From the NCBI RefSeq assembly GCF_014529535.1, contig NW_023503670.1, positions 682,001-746,000 on the forward strand: DNA of 64,000 nt, given 5' to 3'. The position numbers and the translations under genes were made by a program. The stretch is from Bradysia coprophila. Lineage: Eukaryota > Arthropoda > Insecta > Diptera > Sciaridae. The notes beneath the pieces are model-generated. The model was not told where the DNA came from. It saw only the letters and a list, made by a program, of their open reading frames with translations, and did no database searches. Below are positions 29,993 through 42,905 of this stretch, piece after piece. Position 1 is the first letter of the stretch, and the number at the start of each line of letters is the position of its first letter.

Positions 29993-32900
29993 GGAATAAG
30001 ATCGAAATTACTTGAGCAGAGTAATTAAAAAAATTCTACCAGTTGGGTAAGGACGAGCCCTGCTGTCATCAGTATTATCAGATTCATTTGAAGAAAATGT
30101 TTTTTTTTTGGGTAAAAATTTCAATAGAATTTCCCAACCACGTATTTGACTGGCTGCTAAGTAGCTACTGATATGTTCTTATCTTTTCGTTTTCAATTAC
30201 AGGTGTTGTAATCAATTCATTGGTATTAAGATTAACGCTATGTTAAACTGATTTTGTTTCTTTTAGATCTGACTTTTATCCACTCACACGGATGATGTAA
30301 ATACGAAACAAAAATTAAAACACATCAGTACTCGTTTCGATAATTTTAATATAATTTTGTGAAGTGTTAAATTAAACATGAGGAATTCAGAAGAAGACAT
30401 CTTTAGGATTTGCTTGATATGAACATCAGCACATAGTTCGCTGATAATAAAAATCTTCGCTACCTCTGTATTACAGGGGTCTGTGTAATCCTATAAGTGA
30501 TACATCGATCAACTGTTCCACGTTCTTCTCTGGCGCCTAAATTCTTAAACAGTGAATGTAAATGTGCAACTTCAATCTATTGGGAAATGAACGAAATGTT
30601 TTTCCAATGAAAGCTCTTTTCGCTACTGGCAGCTTCACCGCTCACAATTCGAAAAATGAGAAAAAGAAAAATTTAAAAATTTAAATCACTAAAGAACAGA
30701 GCGAACGTAGAATGATGGGTATGTGTCAATATTCAATTTTATTATTTTTGAAGATTTCTGAATTTTTTGAGATTAAAGGGAAATTGTAAAATTGCAAGGA
30801 AAAGTGAACCCTTAAAAACTGTCCGTTTTCCTCCTTCTGATTAATATGATTTGAATTAAATTTAATAATTTGAAGAATTAGTAGGATATGTTTCACACAT
30901 AATTCTGTGGTCACAATCATGAGCGTTGTATTCCGAGGAATGGATAATGATGAATAAAAACTACATTCAATGTAGAGAGCATTTGAACAATACATCTTTT
31001 CATTCACAGTCCAATTCAGAATTTTCTTACATCTCTTACGGATGTGAAATTATTTACCAGAAATTGTTGTTCTCTGCGAACGATTGTACAGCCAACAATT
31101 CAAAAATATGACGAGTGTGAATCATTTCTTTTTCACTTCATTATATTCCTACACATCTGTTGTCTAAGTAAACCAATACAAAAAGATAATATAAATGTAT
31201 AAGAGTACACAACATCATAAAAGAAAATCGACTATTAAAAATTGGAGCAGCAAGGAAAGTCTCGTTTACTTTAACAATTATTCAAAGTATTCGTAAGTTC
31301 AGAATTATTCTTTTATTTGTGTAGAGTAGTGAGACTATTACTCTAAGTTAACACTGTTAGAATGTTGGTCTCCTAACTAAGTGAGAACTAGGAAATGCTA
31401 AGTCGAGTATTTACAGGTTTCAACTTGGGAAAATCCACGAAATAGTTGCGGTATATCAGTGGATTTTGTCTCATTTTATTCTAAAAGGCTCAGTTAAAAT
31501 ATGGGGACTCCTTTGCTTTTTTACAGCCGACTATGTCATATGTTTTATCGACAACGACGACCAAAATTATCAGACTAGTTAGTTCATACTATTGCGGTCT
31601 TATTATAACAAATTACACTTTTAAACCAACGAAGTAAAAGATTTTGCATCAATCTGTTAGGACAAATGAAGTAGCAGATTCATCGAGCCCATAGAACATA
31701 AAATAAACTTCAACACATTGAAGACACAAAGGTAAACCATTAACAAATTCATAACTAAAGCAGTTGCCCAACCGTGTCCAACGAAAAAAAAAGTATAACA
31801 AAATAGCCATCCAACTGAACCTTACATAAAGATTATGCCTTCAGTATTATTCAAATTTATCATAAAGTGCCTCTGTATGTGAGTGAGTTGCTCGCGTATT
31901 TATTACACGAATATTCATTCGATGCACAAGTCTCTTCTCAACTGTTACATTGAATTACACAAAACGATGACTCTGAAAATAATAATTACATTTTCGTAGG
32001 ATGGGGGGGGGCCTTTCAGTGTGTTTCTATTGCCATTTCATGTTACCTGACCATTGCGCATGGTTTTCGAAGTATAACGTCACACCAGTTGTGCTAGTAT
32101 TGTTGTTGTTCTTCGATCGAAACGCAGATGACATTAAGTGCTGGTTCGATTCTGTTCCTTTGAGTGGCACGGAATTTTTGTTTCGCCAATTATTTCTTAA
32201 GTGAAATGTGTTCCACACGGGACCACAACTATTAAAAACAGTCCACCCACCAGACAATTCGTTTACGGCTTTTTTTTTGAGTTGATTGGAAATGCTTTTC
32301 TATTAATTCGATTGCGAGTCAGTGTTATTAGTGTGGGATAGGAATATTTTTTTTAAGTCGGTCGATATCACGGGTGTACCACTTTACCATAAAAATTGTC
32401 GTAAAATACCATCGATGTTAGGCAATTGCCGAAGACAATTAAAAGTTACTATAACAGAAAATCGTTGTTGCCGAAAACTATAACATTCAGAAAATTAAAA
32501 AACGATTCGATGTTTTTGAACGACATTCAACAGGGCTGGTACAAAAATCAAAAATGTTCTAAGCAGCGGACAATAAAAATTGTTCTAAGTTACACCCCTG
32601 TGGTCGATATATTGCCGAATGAAAATGAATTAAGTTCGATGTGTCTCAGTTAATTTGAAAACAAAAATATTGAGTGAATGTGTGTTATCACTGGTCTGCT
32701 GAATGGTGCAAAAATAACAAATTTAAATAATTTTCGATAAAGCACAGACAAAAAGGTGAATGAATGTGTTGAAAAATTGATTTTCATTTTACGTGCTGGA
32801 AATTGGACTGAATTGATTATGTGATAGTTTGCCTGCACACACACGCCACACTGAGTATACTTATTGGGATTAAGAGAAAGAAGAAAAATCACGGATTTAT

Positions 32901-34020
32901 TTACTCACATTATTCGGATCGACAACTACGTAAGTTTTTTTTTTGTTTCTTCTTCGTTCTAGCAACAGTTCATTTACCTGCCATCAACATTTTATTACAC
33001 ATCGTACAATATAAAATTAAACTAATTAAAGTCTCTCTAATTATTCGTGTCGCATCCTAAAATGACTCGTTCTGGTCGCTTTTATGAGTTGAACACAAAT
33101 TTGAATATAACACAGAAGTATATAATCATCCATTCGAGTCAATGCCATAAATTAAAACTTTTCACCCACCCATTGAGAGCAGTCATAGTGTTGTTTTTAA
33201 TGTATAGTTCCGTTCCTTTATTAAGTCATTTGCAATTTGCTTTTAGGTTTATAAATAGCAGGGTCAGCTTTTCGTTAGTAAATTTTCAATTAGTTTCAAT
33301 TTAGACAAAAAAAAATAATTCGTATCCAAGTGGGTGATAGGACATTATTGTTCTTCCATTTGGGAGTTATGGAGACCATGGTTCTGGGCAAATCATATTT
33401 ACTGGTGGAGTCCAAAAAATTTCAATTATTCTGTCAGTGTACCACACTGAGTGTACCATCTACACCATTGAAATACAATATTTATCATAAAAATGGGTGC
33501 AGTGTATACACCATGGCAGTGGTCCCACTTTCGTCCTTTCAGTTCTGATAACATGAAGCAAAGCGATTTCTTAAATACTTCATCCCCATTTTATCGACTT
33601 TAGCACGTTAAGAATAGATTTTACCGGTACGGAACATCAAGCGTGATTGAACAGGGTAAATCATCTGTTAACGATAGCGTACAAATACAGAACCAGTGAA
33701 GGAAGATAAGTCGTCTGATATAGCAAGTTATATAAGCTGAAACTAATAATGTTTAAAAGACAATCTGTTTAAATCGTTTAAATCAAAAGAAGGTACAGAT
33801 TCGGTAATTATACTGGTAATATGCTTTCCGTCTAGACTGTAAAAGCTGAAGTCGTAGATATTATAAATTTTCTGAAAGTGTCATTTTTCAAGGTCATCAT
33901 GTTACCTGAGGTCGTATTTATTGTATGGACACAAAATCCTACTCTAAAAGTAGCTAATAAACGAATTTCAATAGATAAAACTAAGAGGCGTAATCGGGCT
34001 TGTCATATTTAATCAAGTTT
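29993..34020. other. Intergenic; no gene seen
   Basis: AT-rich, with scattered short frames on both strands. None has a family motif or paired splice signals. Confidence 0.4.
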
Positions 34021-34236
34021 GGCTCTTTCACCAAGTTTGGCTCTTTCACCAAGTTTGACTCTTTCACCAATTTTGACTCTTTCACCAATCTTGACTCTTT
34101 CACCAAGTTTGGCTCTTTCACCAAGTTTGGCTCTTTCACCAAGTTTGGCTATTTTACCAAGTTTGGCTATTTTACCAAGTTTGGCTATTTTACCAAGTTT
34201 GGCTATTTTACCAAGTTTGGCTATTTTACCAAGTTT
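34021..34236. repeat. 18-bp minisatellite, 12 units
   Basis: Twelve units of GGCTCTTTCACCAAGTTT and variants. Units 3-5 start GACTC. The last five share CTATTTTAC in place of CTCTTTCAC, so the array grew in at least two steps. Because 18 is a multiple of three, frames stay open on both strands; these are not genes. Confidence 0.95.
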
Positions 34237-34242
34237 GGCTCT

Positions 34243-36591
34243 GGAGGTCATTGACATCGTATCGAATTTTAATGTAAGCTTTGTAAGCGCGTATGCTCTT
34301 TCTATATACAGTGTATATGTTCTATGAATTTACCCACATTAAGAACCACGAATTCCAAATTCAATTTACAAATATGTGGACGAAGATACTCTCCGTTTTC
34401 CTTTCGAATTTGATCTATCATTTTTTCGGTGGGATGTCTGAACTCTGAACATGTAACACTGCAAGGCGAAGAGGGAATACGGACATTACATTTGAATTAT
34501 ATTTCGTGACAAATTGTAAATGCTTCATGAATATATTTGGGCTCGGCTCAGCGTAGAGTTTGTCTATATAAAGGTTTTTTTTTTGTGTATCCAGAAAGAT
34601 TCCGAAATAATTACATATAATTTAAAAAGAAGAACTTGATTGAAGAGAAACGTTCGCCGAAAATCCAACAAAATTTCTGATTATCGTTCCAATAATAATA
34701 GACTGTGTGTAGCTATATAATATAGTGAGTAAGATGTATATCTTAGATTCACCAATTGATTTGCTGGAGGCACTTGACCTCATATTGTAGGCAATGAAAT
34801 GGAACGATAATAAAAATAGTTTCAATTACGGAAGTGACGATAAATTCGGAATGTATATATTGTGTAGATAATTAACATGCAACAAGTGGTTCCATAGTTG
34901 ATCAATCGCCGAATATTAAGAAAATTTATGGCCATGAGAATACTTTCAGTTGGTGTATTATAATGTCCTTACTCAGAGAAAGATTGATGGACGTCATTTT
35001 CTCTAGATTATTTTCAAATCATGTAAGTTGTAATCGAATGATCGGCTCGTTAAAAAACAACTTTTGTTTTCGATGTACTTAGTCACTAGTAAATCTAAAA
35101 AAAATTACGTCATTTCATGGTGTCGACGTCTAGAAGCATTAAATAATAGTTTCCACTGGTGACTCAACACAGGTATTGCACACATCGTTTTCGCTACTAT
35201 ACATCTTCGTATGTTATATATATTGTCTCAATGTCTCAATGTCTTATATGGTACCGAATTCAGTGAGTCACACCCAGAGTGTTCACTACTGGCTTGTTAT
35301 CAAAACGGTTTGAGGATTTTATTTATGTCGAAAGTCGACTTTTTTATTCTTTACAAAAACATCTGCTGTAGGAAATGTTTCTTGTGCCACGTTAGACCCA
35401 AAATTTGAACTAAAACCCGAACACTTGAGTGCCATCTGAGTGTTATCTGTTAACGACAGCGACGACGCAAATAAGTATAAACACTTCGCCTTAAACGAAC
35501 GAAGTAATAGAGCTTGTGTCAATCTGCCAAAAATATTTAGATCAAAAAAACGAAACGATAATTGCATTAAGAGATACGGACCAAATTACAGAAGCATTTC
35601 TATTGAATGAAGCTAAAGTTCTCCTTGAATTGCAGATAATTTATTAAAATGAAGACGGTGGTATTATGCTTCGTATTCCTTTGTTGCTTTAGCAGCCAGT
35701 TCATTCTAATTTTTTGAAAGTATTTACAAAAAGTGATATATCAATTTATAACTTTAATTGCATGCCATTATGAACATTTGAATGGTCATTCAATCGAGAA
35801 ATGCCCATCTCTTTAACGATCAATCACTGTCAATCTCAAAGCCAAAAATAAGCTATGGAGCTTTCAAGTGTGTAATCAAAACAACACCATTATGTTCATC
35901 CCTAAAATCACAAAACCAAAAGGAAAGCGTTTCTAAAAAAATCGAATATAAACAAAGCAAATATTGGTTCGTTGCCAATAAAACCATTAGCAGAATAGCA
36001 GGGGGAAAATTTGTCTCGATGGAACAGAATGTGAAGAAAACAGGGAAAAAAACGAAATTTTTATGAATCGGAGCAGAGTTAGATATACGCACTTCAAGAA
36101 TGCCCACCACTTTAACTTCAATCTTTTGTGTACAATGTTGAGTGATGTAGAAGGTCTATTTTTAGAAGCTATACTTTTTATTATATTGGTCCCAAATTGT
36201 CCTTTGTGTACTTTAAATTGATTACTGTTTAGGCTTATTAACGTAACATCAATTATTCTCGGTCCCGTTACCATATTATATAAGATAATTGGGTGATAAT
36301 TGCAACAAATTCGATTTTATGTAATCACATAATAAGTCTCCCAATATCAAATTTCAAACAAATAACAAAAAAGGAGATCCATCATCTGTTAATGATAACG
36401 ACTTCAGAAACAAACGACAAACTGAGACTAATGCGACTAATGTGATCTTATACGGCAAAACACATGATGAATAATATCACATAAGCGAAAACGAGACAAC
36501 AACATAGAACTGAAGTGTAATTTTTGAATTAAACTTCTAGGTAAGTAATTTTGACATCCGAACACCGCGCGTATGTGATAAAATGAAGTAA
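34243..36591. other. Intergenic; no gene seen
   Basis: AT-rich. Related strings resembling CATCTGTTAACGATAGCG occur at about 33661, 35446 and 36373, suggesting old dispersed repeats. Confidence 0.35.
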
Positions 36592-36725
36592 TAGTACATT
36601 ACTATGCAAGGGAAGTAAAGTGATATCTCGTATCCAGATGAGAAAAAGTATCCGAGGGCGGCAGCCCGAGGTACTTTTACTCATCGTGATACGAGATATC
36701 ACTTTAATTTCCGTGTGTAGTACGA
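36592..36725. repeat. Foldback element, family CTCGTATCCAGATGAG, copy 1
   Basis: Left arm GGAAGTAAAGTGATATCTCG pairs with the right arm CGAGATATCACTTTAATTTCC around a loop with CGAGGGCGGCAGCCCGAG at 36653-36670. Its first 100 bases recur with one difference at 42906-43005. Confidence 0.8.
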
Positions 36726-37266
36726 CGTTTTACTATGCGAGTGATATAAAGGTTATTGCCTATACATGTAATAGCCTTATTACATGCACCAGCATAGTAA
36801 AAGATTTATTGAAAACATTTAGATCAAATGAACTAATAGATTCTATAGTAAAAACTTTTGATATACTTACCGTTTGTGAAAGGTGCACTTAATTATTTAC
36901 TATAGTATAGACGTGTTCTTGTAAAAGATTTTAATTGGGATTATCGAAATACGTTCATCATTACAGCATGAACTTCAGGCGACCTTATAAGATAATGAAA
37001 AATTCTGGAAAAAAGATGAAGACCTTGATTTCTGTTGTTATTGATCTCGTTTTCGTCCCGTTTTTTTGCATCGTTATCTCCCTAGTGTAGATCTGAAAAT
37101 CTGCTGCGTTCAAATTATAACTACTTTGCTAGGTGTAAGGTCTATTTTCTGATTAAAATTTAATTTTCTGTTAAAGTTTACTTTGTATAACAGAGTTTTT
37201 TGCAACATAAACAGACCGAACCCATGAATATATCTTTATCCTTTTGTCTCTTTTTTAGACATCTTA

Positions 37267-38143
37267 ATGGAGGACTATAAATTTCTGTTCAAAGTCGTGC
37301 TGGTTGGTAATGCTGGCGTGGGCAAAACATGTTTGGTGAGACGATTTACGCAAGGATTGTTTCCACCGGGTCAAGGTGCTACGATTGGCGTAGATTTTAT
37401 GATAAAAACAGTAGAAGTTGAGGGAGAGAAAATAAAGGTAACAAAAAGTGGATAAAGTTTGCGTATTGAAGTTTTACACATTGATTTTCTGTTTCAGCTA
37501 CAAATCTGGGATACAGGTAATTCTTGTTTTGTTTGCGTTAGTTTGTTTATTGTCGATTGGAAATGGATTGTTTGCCATGATTTTGATTTATTGGGTAATT
37601 TAAAAATTCATAAAAATTTTATATTCATCTATAGCCGGCCAGGAACGATTCCGGTCAATAACACAAAGTTACTATCGAAGTGCACACGCTTTGATTTTGG
37701 TCTATGATATCAGTTGCCAACCGACATTCGATTGTTTACCAGACTGGCTCCGAGAAATCCAAGAGTATGCCAATTCAAAAGTACTGAAAATTTTAGTTGG
37801 TACGTGCACGCTTATTTCCATTGAACTTTGCGGGGAATCAAAATTAACGAAAAATATTTTTTAAGGGAATAAAACCGATCGTGATGACCGAGAAATTCCA
37901 GCCGCAATCGGCGAAGACTTTGCCAAACAAAATGGAATGTACTTTTTAGAAACTTCAGCTAAAGAGGCCGACAACGTGGAGAGGCTGTTCTATGAAATAG
38001 CGGCCGAACTGATTGAACAGGCACGTAGTAAAGAAATGCCGAGAAGCGAAACCGGTGGCGGAGGAATATCAAATTTAGGAAATAAAACCAACTATTTAGG
38101 TCAAAGTAATTGTTGTAGTAATTTTTCCGGATCGGGGGGTTAG
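37267..38143 (+). CDS. Rab30: Small GTPase Rab30
   Basis: Golgi-associated Rab GTPase. Exons 37267-37437, 37498-37516, 37635-37799, 37866-38143 give 210 residues. P-loop GNAGVGKT at 14-21, switch II WDTAGQE across two exon joins, NKTD at 120-123 and ETSAKEAD further on. The N terminus [17 protein letters not shown] and the [12 protein letters not shown] segment are Rab30-like. The geranylgeranylation pair is Cys201-Cys202 in SNCC, followed by eight more residues instead of ending the protein. The tail before it is Gly- and Asn-rich. A TTTTTTTAG acceptor 8 bases before the ATG suggests a 5' untranslated exon. Exon 2 is only 19 bases. Confidence 0.95.
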
Positions 38144-39970
38144 GAGAGTAGAACAAAAATTATATTCCGTTTAAGTTTAGCTAATTTTTTACTGAACCAT
38201 ATTTGTGTTACAAAAATGCGAATTTAGACGTTAAGACATTAAATTATTGTGATGCTACATTTAATGAGGAAAACATTGTTGTTTTTGGTGAACATTATCT
38301 CGGTTATCTAGCAAGAACTGCGGAGTGGAGGCAGAAAAGATATTATTTCAAAGGCCGTAGAAAATACGGTCCCTTTAACTATTTCTGCTACATTTGTATC
38401 ACGGCTCACATTGGTGGGCACATAATCACACACAAAAAAGGTTTCACGCCTTATTAAGTGAAATTCATTAGAAGTGATTGCCTAATTTCACACAAGGTGC
38501 ACAATTTCCATAATTTGTCCCGTAGTTATGTGATACATACTATGGCCTCAGCAGTCTATACATTCGCCGATTATTCAAAAACTACGTGCTTATATGCTGT
38601 AAATTTAACTTGATCACACGCTGCATTGTAAGTATAGCAGTTTGCTTGCAGAGCAGGCAATAACACATTTTAACTTCATAATGCTCCAGGCCGAAAAAAT
38701 AAGTCAATTCAGTCTACTATCCTTTCAAAGCGGTAATTTTCAATGGGTTGTATCAATGACGGATCCAGAATGCGGTTGAATTGCATTTGTGAGGTACAAT
38801 AATCAAAAAATTGAACCTTTTGATCCGGGAAGTCGGGACGACTGTTCATAGGTGGATCCACGCCTGGTTTGTATGTGATCAGCGTAAGTGTTTGGGATGC
38901 CAGTACGTCCAAGGTCTATACTGCTAGGAAAGTAGCGTTTATCACCATTGTTTGAGTTACGCAGTGGCACCCTCCATAATTCTCATACAATATTTCACCT
39001 CAAATATGAAAAACGACTGCCAGCCATCGGCGCATCTGTGTTTATGTTTCTTTCTTTGTACACAGTGACACAGTATACAGCCCGGAGTGGCTTCACTTTA
39101 CTTTCAATAAAATTCATTACAAAAATGTTCTTTGTTCGTAGCCGTAATTCCTGTTATAATAAAGGTTGTGAATCTTTATTGTCTCATTCTAATAAGTTGA
39201 TAAAGTAGATGTTATCCGGGTGAAATAATCTTAAGGAACGAAAAACTCTGATTCAAATAGAAATTTTATCACAACAACAAGAATAATCAAATTTTTCGAT
39301 TGAATTCATATAAACATAATATCAACATCAGAACCACAAAATGTACCAATTTTTTTACCTAAAAGATATTCAATTTAAGCGAAAAATATTTCAAAATGAA
39401 ACAGAAATGTTAAATAAAAAACTAAAAATGTACTTCAATTAATATAAAAGATAATAGCGTGACTTATGTGGAAAAGTAAGATATTTTCCCACAAAATTTT
39501 TTAAATCATAAAATGATGAAGATTTTGAGAAATTCTCGAAAAAGTTTTTGATTTGGAAGCAACTTTTTCGTCAACATAATTGAATTATGATCCGAGTATT
39601 TGTATTATTTATGTTAATACAATAAAAGTTATCAAACCAACGAAAAGTGTTTTTTTAAAGATCACAATCAATCAAAAACCCTTAAAAAAGTAAAAAGTTA
39701 AGAACAAAAAATTTGTCCCAAAAAATATAGAATGACTTGCTTTCAGGACATACTTCCTTGTATTTAAAAAAACAGCAATTTCCTTAGCGTCTTATAGTCC
39801 TTTTTGCAAACTTCTCCACCTACAACGAGCAGTTGTTGAAGTATATACCCACAGCGACTCTCGTCACTTTTTCCTGTTTTAAGGGTTTTTTCTACTGATA
39901 TCAGTAGTTTTGGAACAATGGTTTGACCAACATAACCAACATTTTTTGACGCTTCCTACCCCGGCTGTAG
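38144..39970. other. Intergenic; no gene seen
   Basis: Probably begins with the Rab30 3' untranslated region. Beyond it the sequence is AT-rich, with no motif-bearing frame. Confidence 0.4.
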
Positions 39971-39977
39971 CTCTTTA

Positions 39978-40823
39978 GGTTGATGAGCTAGGACGTAGGA
40001 AGCCACTTCTTTGCATCAAGTTTGTTTTCCTCAATGAACCCTGTAATTGCTTTTTCAAGACCAAAGCTGTACAACACATACATGTAAAGTTATCGATGAG
40101 CGAAGAATTCCAGAATTCATTTTTTGATATTCCAGAATTTTGGGAATTGTTTCGGAAAGTATTTCTGAATGTTTCAGAACAGAAAGTCCTCCATTCGAAT
40201 CTGCAATAAGTGCAATACACTTTACCTTTCCCAAATTCAAACAGTCTAAAAGAAACAAATTTTAAGGTTCTACCGTACACCAACGCACAGACTCATAGTT
40301 CTTTTGGGAACTTCGAGAGGCCGTAGCTCCCAAAATATCTTCGAATGACTACCAGAACCTTTCCGAAATTTTAAAAAAGATCTAGCGACGCGTTCAGGAG
40401 AAAAGTCTTGGATTTTGGAACCGATTGTGAAGTGCGATAGATTGTTGGAAGTGGGCTTTGATCAAAACGCCTTAGTGAATTCAAATTTTGCGCCAAAATA
40501 TCACTTAATTCACTGGAAACATCGATAATTTTACAACTTTTTAAAATCTCAAATTGTGTTTTCATAGGATGAACTAGTTGTAATGATAATTTGGCCATTT
40601 GGCCATTTGAAGAATTTCAAACTTTTCTGTATGGTTTCGTTTTTTTCTCTCGTAATTGGACCTGCTTCACGTCAGCTAATGAGCTAATGAGCAGGCAAGA
40701 CTCAACAAAGAAAAATGTCTTACAACCTAGCGTGGCTGCTAGTATGCTCGAGATTTTCGCACAAAGCAAAGTGTCTTCAATAAACAAATGCTCCAGATCC
40801 ATGGGCCATGAATAGTTTTTCAA
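39978..40823 (-). pseudogene. Possible degenerate coding region, leucine-rich
   Basis: Four - strand frames follow each other across about 850 bp (40823-40617, 40598-40371, and 40283-39975 overlapping 40258-40055 in another frame). Each is rich in Leu, Ile and Ser, with stretches such as LEHLFIEDTLL. They look like one older gene broken by stops and frame changes, perhaps of leucine-rich-repeat type. No recognised domain; a chance run of open frames cannot be excluded. Confidence 0.25.
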
Positions 40824-41331
40824 GTAGAAATGACGTCAAGCAAATACGGTGATTCACTAAATTTTACTACCACGCCATAAATTGATGACGTATTATAGTT
40901 ATTAGCGAATTATTTCAGACGAAATGTAAATTTTAGTGCATGTTCTTATATATACACTTTCTGGTCATTGAAACCAATCCACCCATTTTCTTTTAGAAAT
41001 GGATATAAAAAGAAAAGATTTCGGTATGAGTATGAGTTGCGTGTAAATCTGAGATTAAGTATCGATTTTCTTTCCGTACAGTGGAATGTTTTTATAGTTG
41101 GTGAAACTCATATAAGAAGGTGTACATTTATGAAAAGTTATGTTCGAGCTGGGTATGAGTCAGTTCAGCCTTCGCTTACAAGGAACACTGAAGCTCAGTA
41201 GCAAAGAACAAATAAGTGACACAGTTTCAAACAAAAAACGCTCAATCTAATATTATTTGCTTGTTTAAAATTGAATTATTTGTAATATTTTCCACATCAT
41301 CGTAAGATTCAATAATATTGCAGCCACAAAA

Positions 41332-42482
41332 ATGATGAGGTGGTGGCACATCCTGTTGCTTTCTGAATTTTACCGATTTCAAGCGCGATCCATTATCGAG
41401 TGAATATTAACGAGAGCATTTTTCAACTATTCTTTTTACTTTCATATCTCTGTTTCAGTGAGAAATGTATTGCAACATCACCTGCAATCACTTCGGAGCA
41501 TTGTATTCTAAAATGTGTGCAACAATTGTATGACAATAAAATCTGTACAATCTGTGATAAAGACAAGGATTCTTCAGCGAATTTTAGAAAAACTGGGGAA
41601 ACACTTGTTGACATACCCAGTGTGAAATGGTGTACGGGTAAAGTTTTAAGAGGAAAAAAGCTTGACCATCAATCTTTTAAGACGAATCAACACAACGCTA
41701 AATTGTAGCCTTAATTTGCCTTTCAGTAAAAATAATAAATGTTTGTGGTTGGTGTAACCTACTGCGGACAAATTATGAGCTTTCTCGTAGTACATCACAC
41801 CACAAACGGTTATCATTGCTACTTAAAACCAGCCCAATTTGACGCAAAGCGATGGTTCCAATTTTTCCAGAATGGATGCGGATACAAAGTGATCATCGAA
41901 AATATATTATTTTTTCGCACTAGGCTACAATTAGCGTTGTGTTGATTCGTCTTAATAATACAATGGCAACAAGGGATAAAGTGTTATTTGAGCGCCGAAG
42001 GAAAGATCTATCTACAATCTACATGTAATGCGTCCAAAAACGCTTAATACCAAGTCTTGTTTTAAAATGCACATGCTTTATGCGTCGAAGGCAAAATGAG
42101 TCCTAAAACTATTGTTTTCTCCAATTGTTTTCTAGCGTGCAAAAATGACCAATGGGAAATCAATTCTACACAATACGAATTTTACAGACATATTTCCGAT
42201 TTTTTCAACGATTTAGAAATCAGCTGGTGTATTAACGCTCTAAATTTGAATGAACACAATGATTTCAAGAAAGAGCTTCACCGATCGAAGCGGTATAACC
42301 CTGGTATTGGAGGTTCCCATTCTAGCCCGAATAGCCCATTAAGTTCAATACCTTCCAGTGAAGCGGCTATGGTGATGGGAATGATCATCATTGCAATTTT
42401 CCTGCTATGTGCAATAGGGTTTCTTTGTAAAAAGTTTGCAACAAATCTAAATCCACAGGAGAGTTATCAAATTAATTCCTAA
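41332..42482 (+). CDS. Unrecognised small Cys-rich single-pass membrane protein
   Basis: Exons 41332-41399, 41459-41637 and 42136-42482 join in frame (phases 2 and 1) to give 197 residues. The first exon encodes MMRWWHILLLSEFYRF, a probable signal peptide. The luminal part holds Cys in spaced pairs (CILKC, CTICDK, WCTAC) and one N-x-S/T site. A basic RSKR stretch could be a furin-type cleavage site. It is followed by a Ser/Pro/Gly-rich linker, one membrane segment (about MVMGMIIIAIFLLCAIGFLC) and a short cytoplasmic tail, so type I topology is likely. AATAAA at 42512-42517, 30 bases after the stop, supports a real gene. I cannot assign a family. A 60-base phase-compatible stretch in intron 2 is discussed as a possible cassette exon. 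Confidence 0.65.
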
Positions 42483-42660
42483 CGTTTTATTGACTTTCTG
42501 TAATTTTTTTAAATAAATAATCATCAAACACGAGGTCGCCTTCTTCTTTCAACTTATTAAGTCTTTGGTGGATTATTCCAATTCCTACTATTTACCTTTG
42601 ACTTCACAAACTAACGATTGGTGAAACAATTCAACACAAAATTTAAAAATAGTTATTTGT

Positions 42661-42732
42661 GTATCTGTTTTGGATGTTTGATTTTAGGCAATTTCGCGAA
42701 AGTGCCTAAAATCAAACGACCAAAACAGATAC
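42661..42732. repeat. Hairpin, 30-bp arms
   Basis: GTATCTGTTTTGG...TTTTAGGCA pairs with its complement at 28 of 30 positions around a 12-base loop. It lies about 180 bp past the membrane-protein stop. Confidence 0.8.
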
Positions 42733-42742
42733 TCAAAAAAAT

Positions 42743-42814
42743 TTTCATGTAAGGGGTCGAAAACCCGAGAAAAATCTCGAAACTCCCTCATTTTCGGCCC
42801 CGACACATGAAAAA
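42743..42814. repeat. Second hairpin adjoining the first
   Basis: TTTTCATGTAAGGGGTCGAAAA pairs with TTTTCGGCCCCGACACATGAAAA. With the neighbouring hairpins it forms a cluster of three foldbacks in about 350 bp. Confidence 0.65.
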
Positions 42815-42905
42815 TACTATTATTGCCTATCCACCCGGAATATTGTTGTTACACGTACATTTCCCACCAGCGGAAAGCGGTTGTTACATGTAGTAACTTT
42901 GTGAA

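Noticed and set aside
34000-34327. Three open frames over the 18-bp minisatellite
   Set aside because: Open only because the repeat unit is a multiple of three with no stop codon; both strands are equally open.
36620-36892. Frame sharing a peptide with 42823-43224
   Set aside because: The shared peptide is the translation of the foldback repeat, not a gene family.
41400-41458. Hydrophobic stretch (FFLLSYLCF) as the signal peptide of the membrane protein
   Set aside because: The frame there begins with GTG, not ATG, and the hydrophobic codons are the pyrimidine tract of an intron ending CTGTTTCAG; the ATG at 41332 joins in phase.
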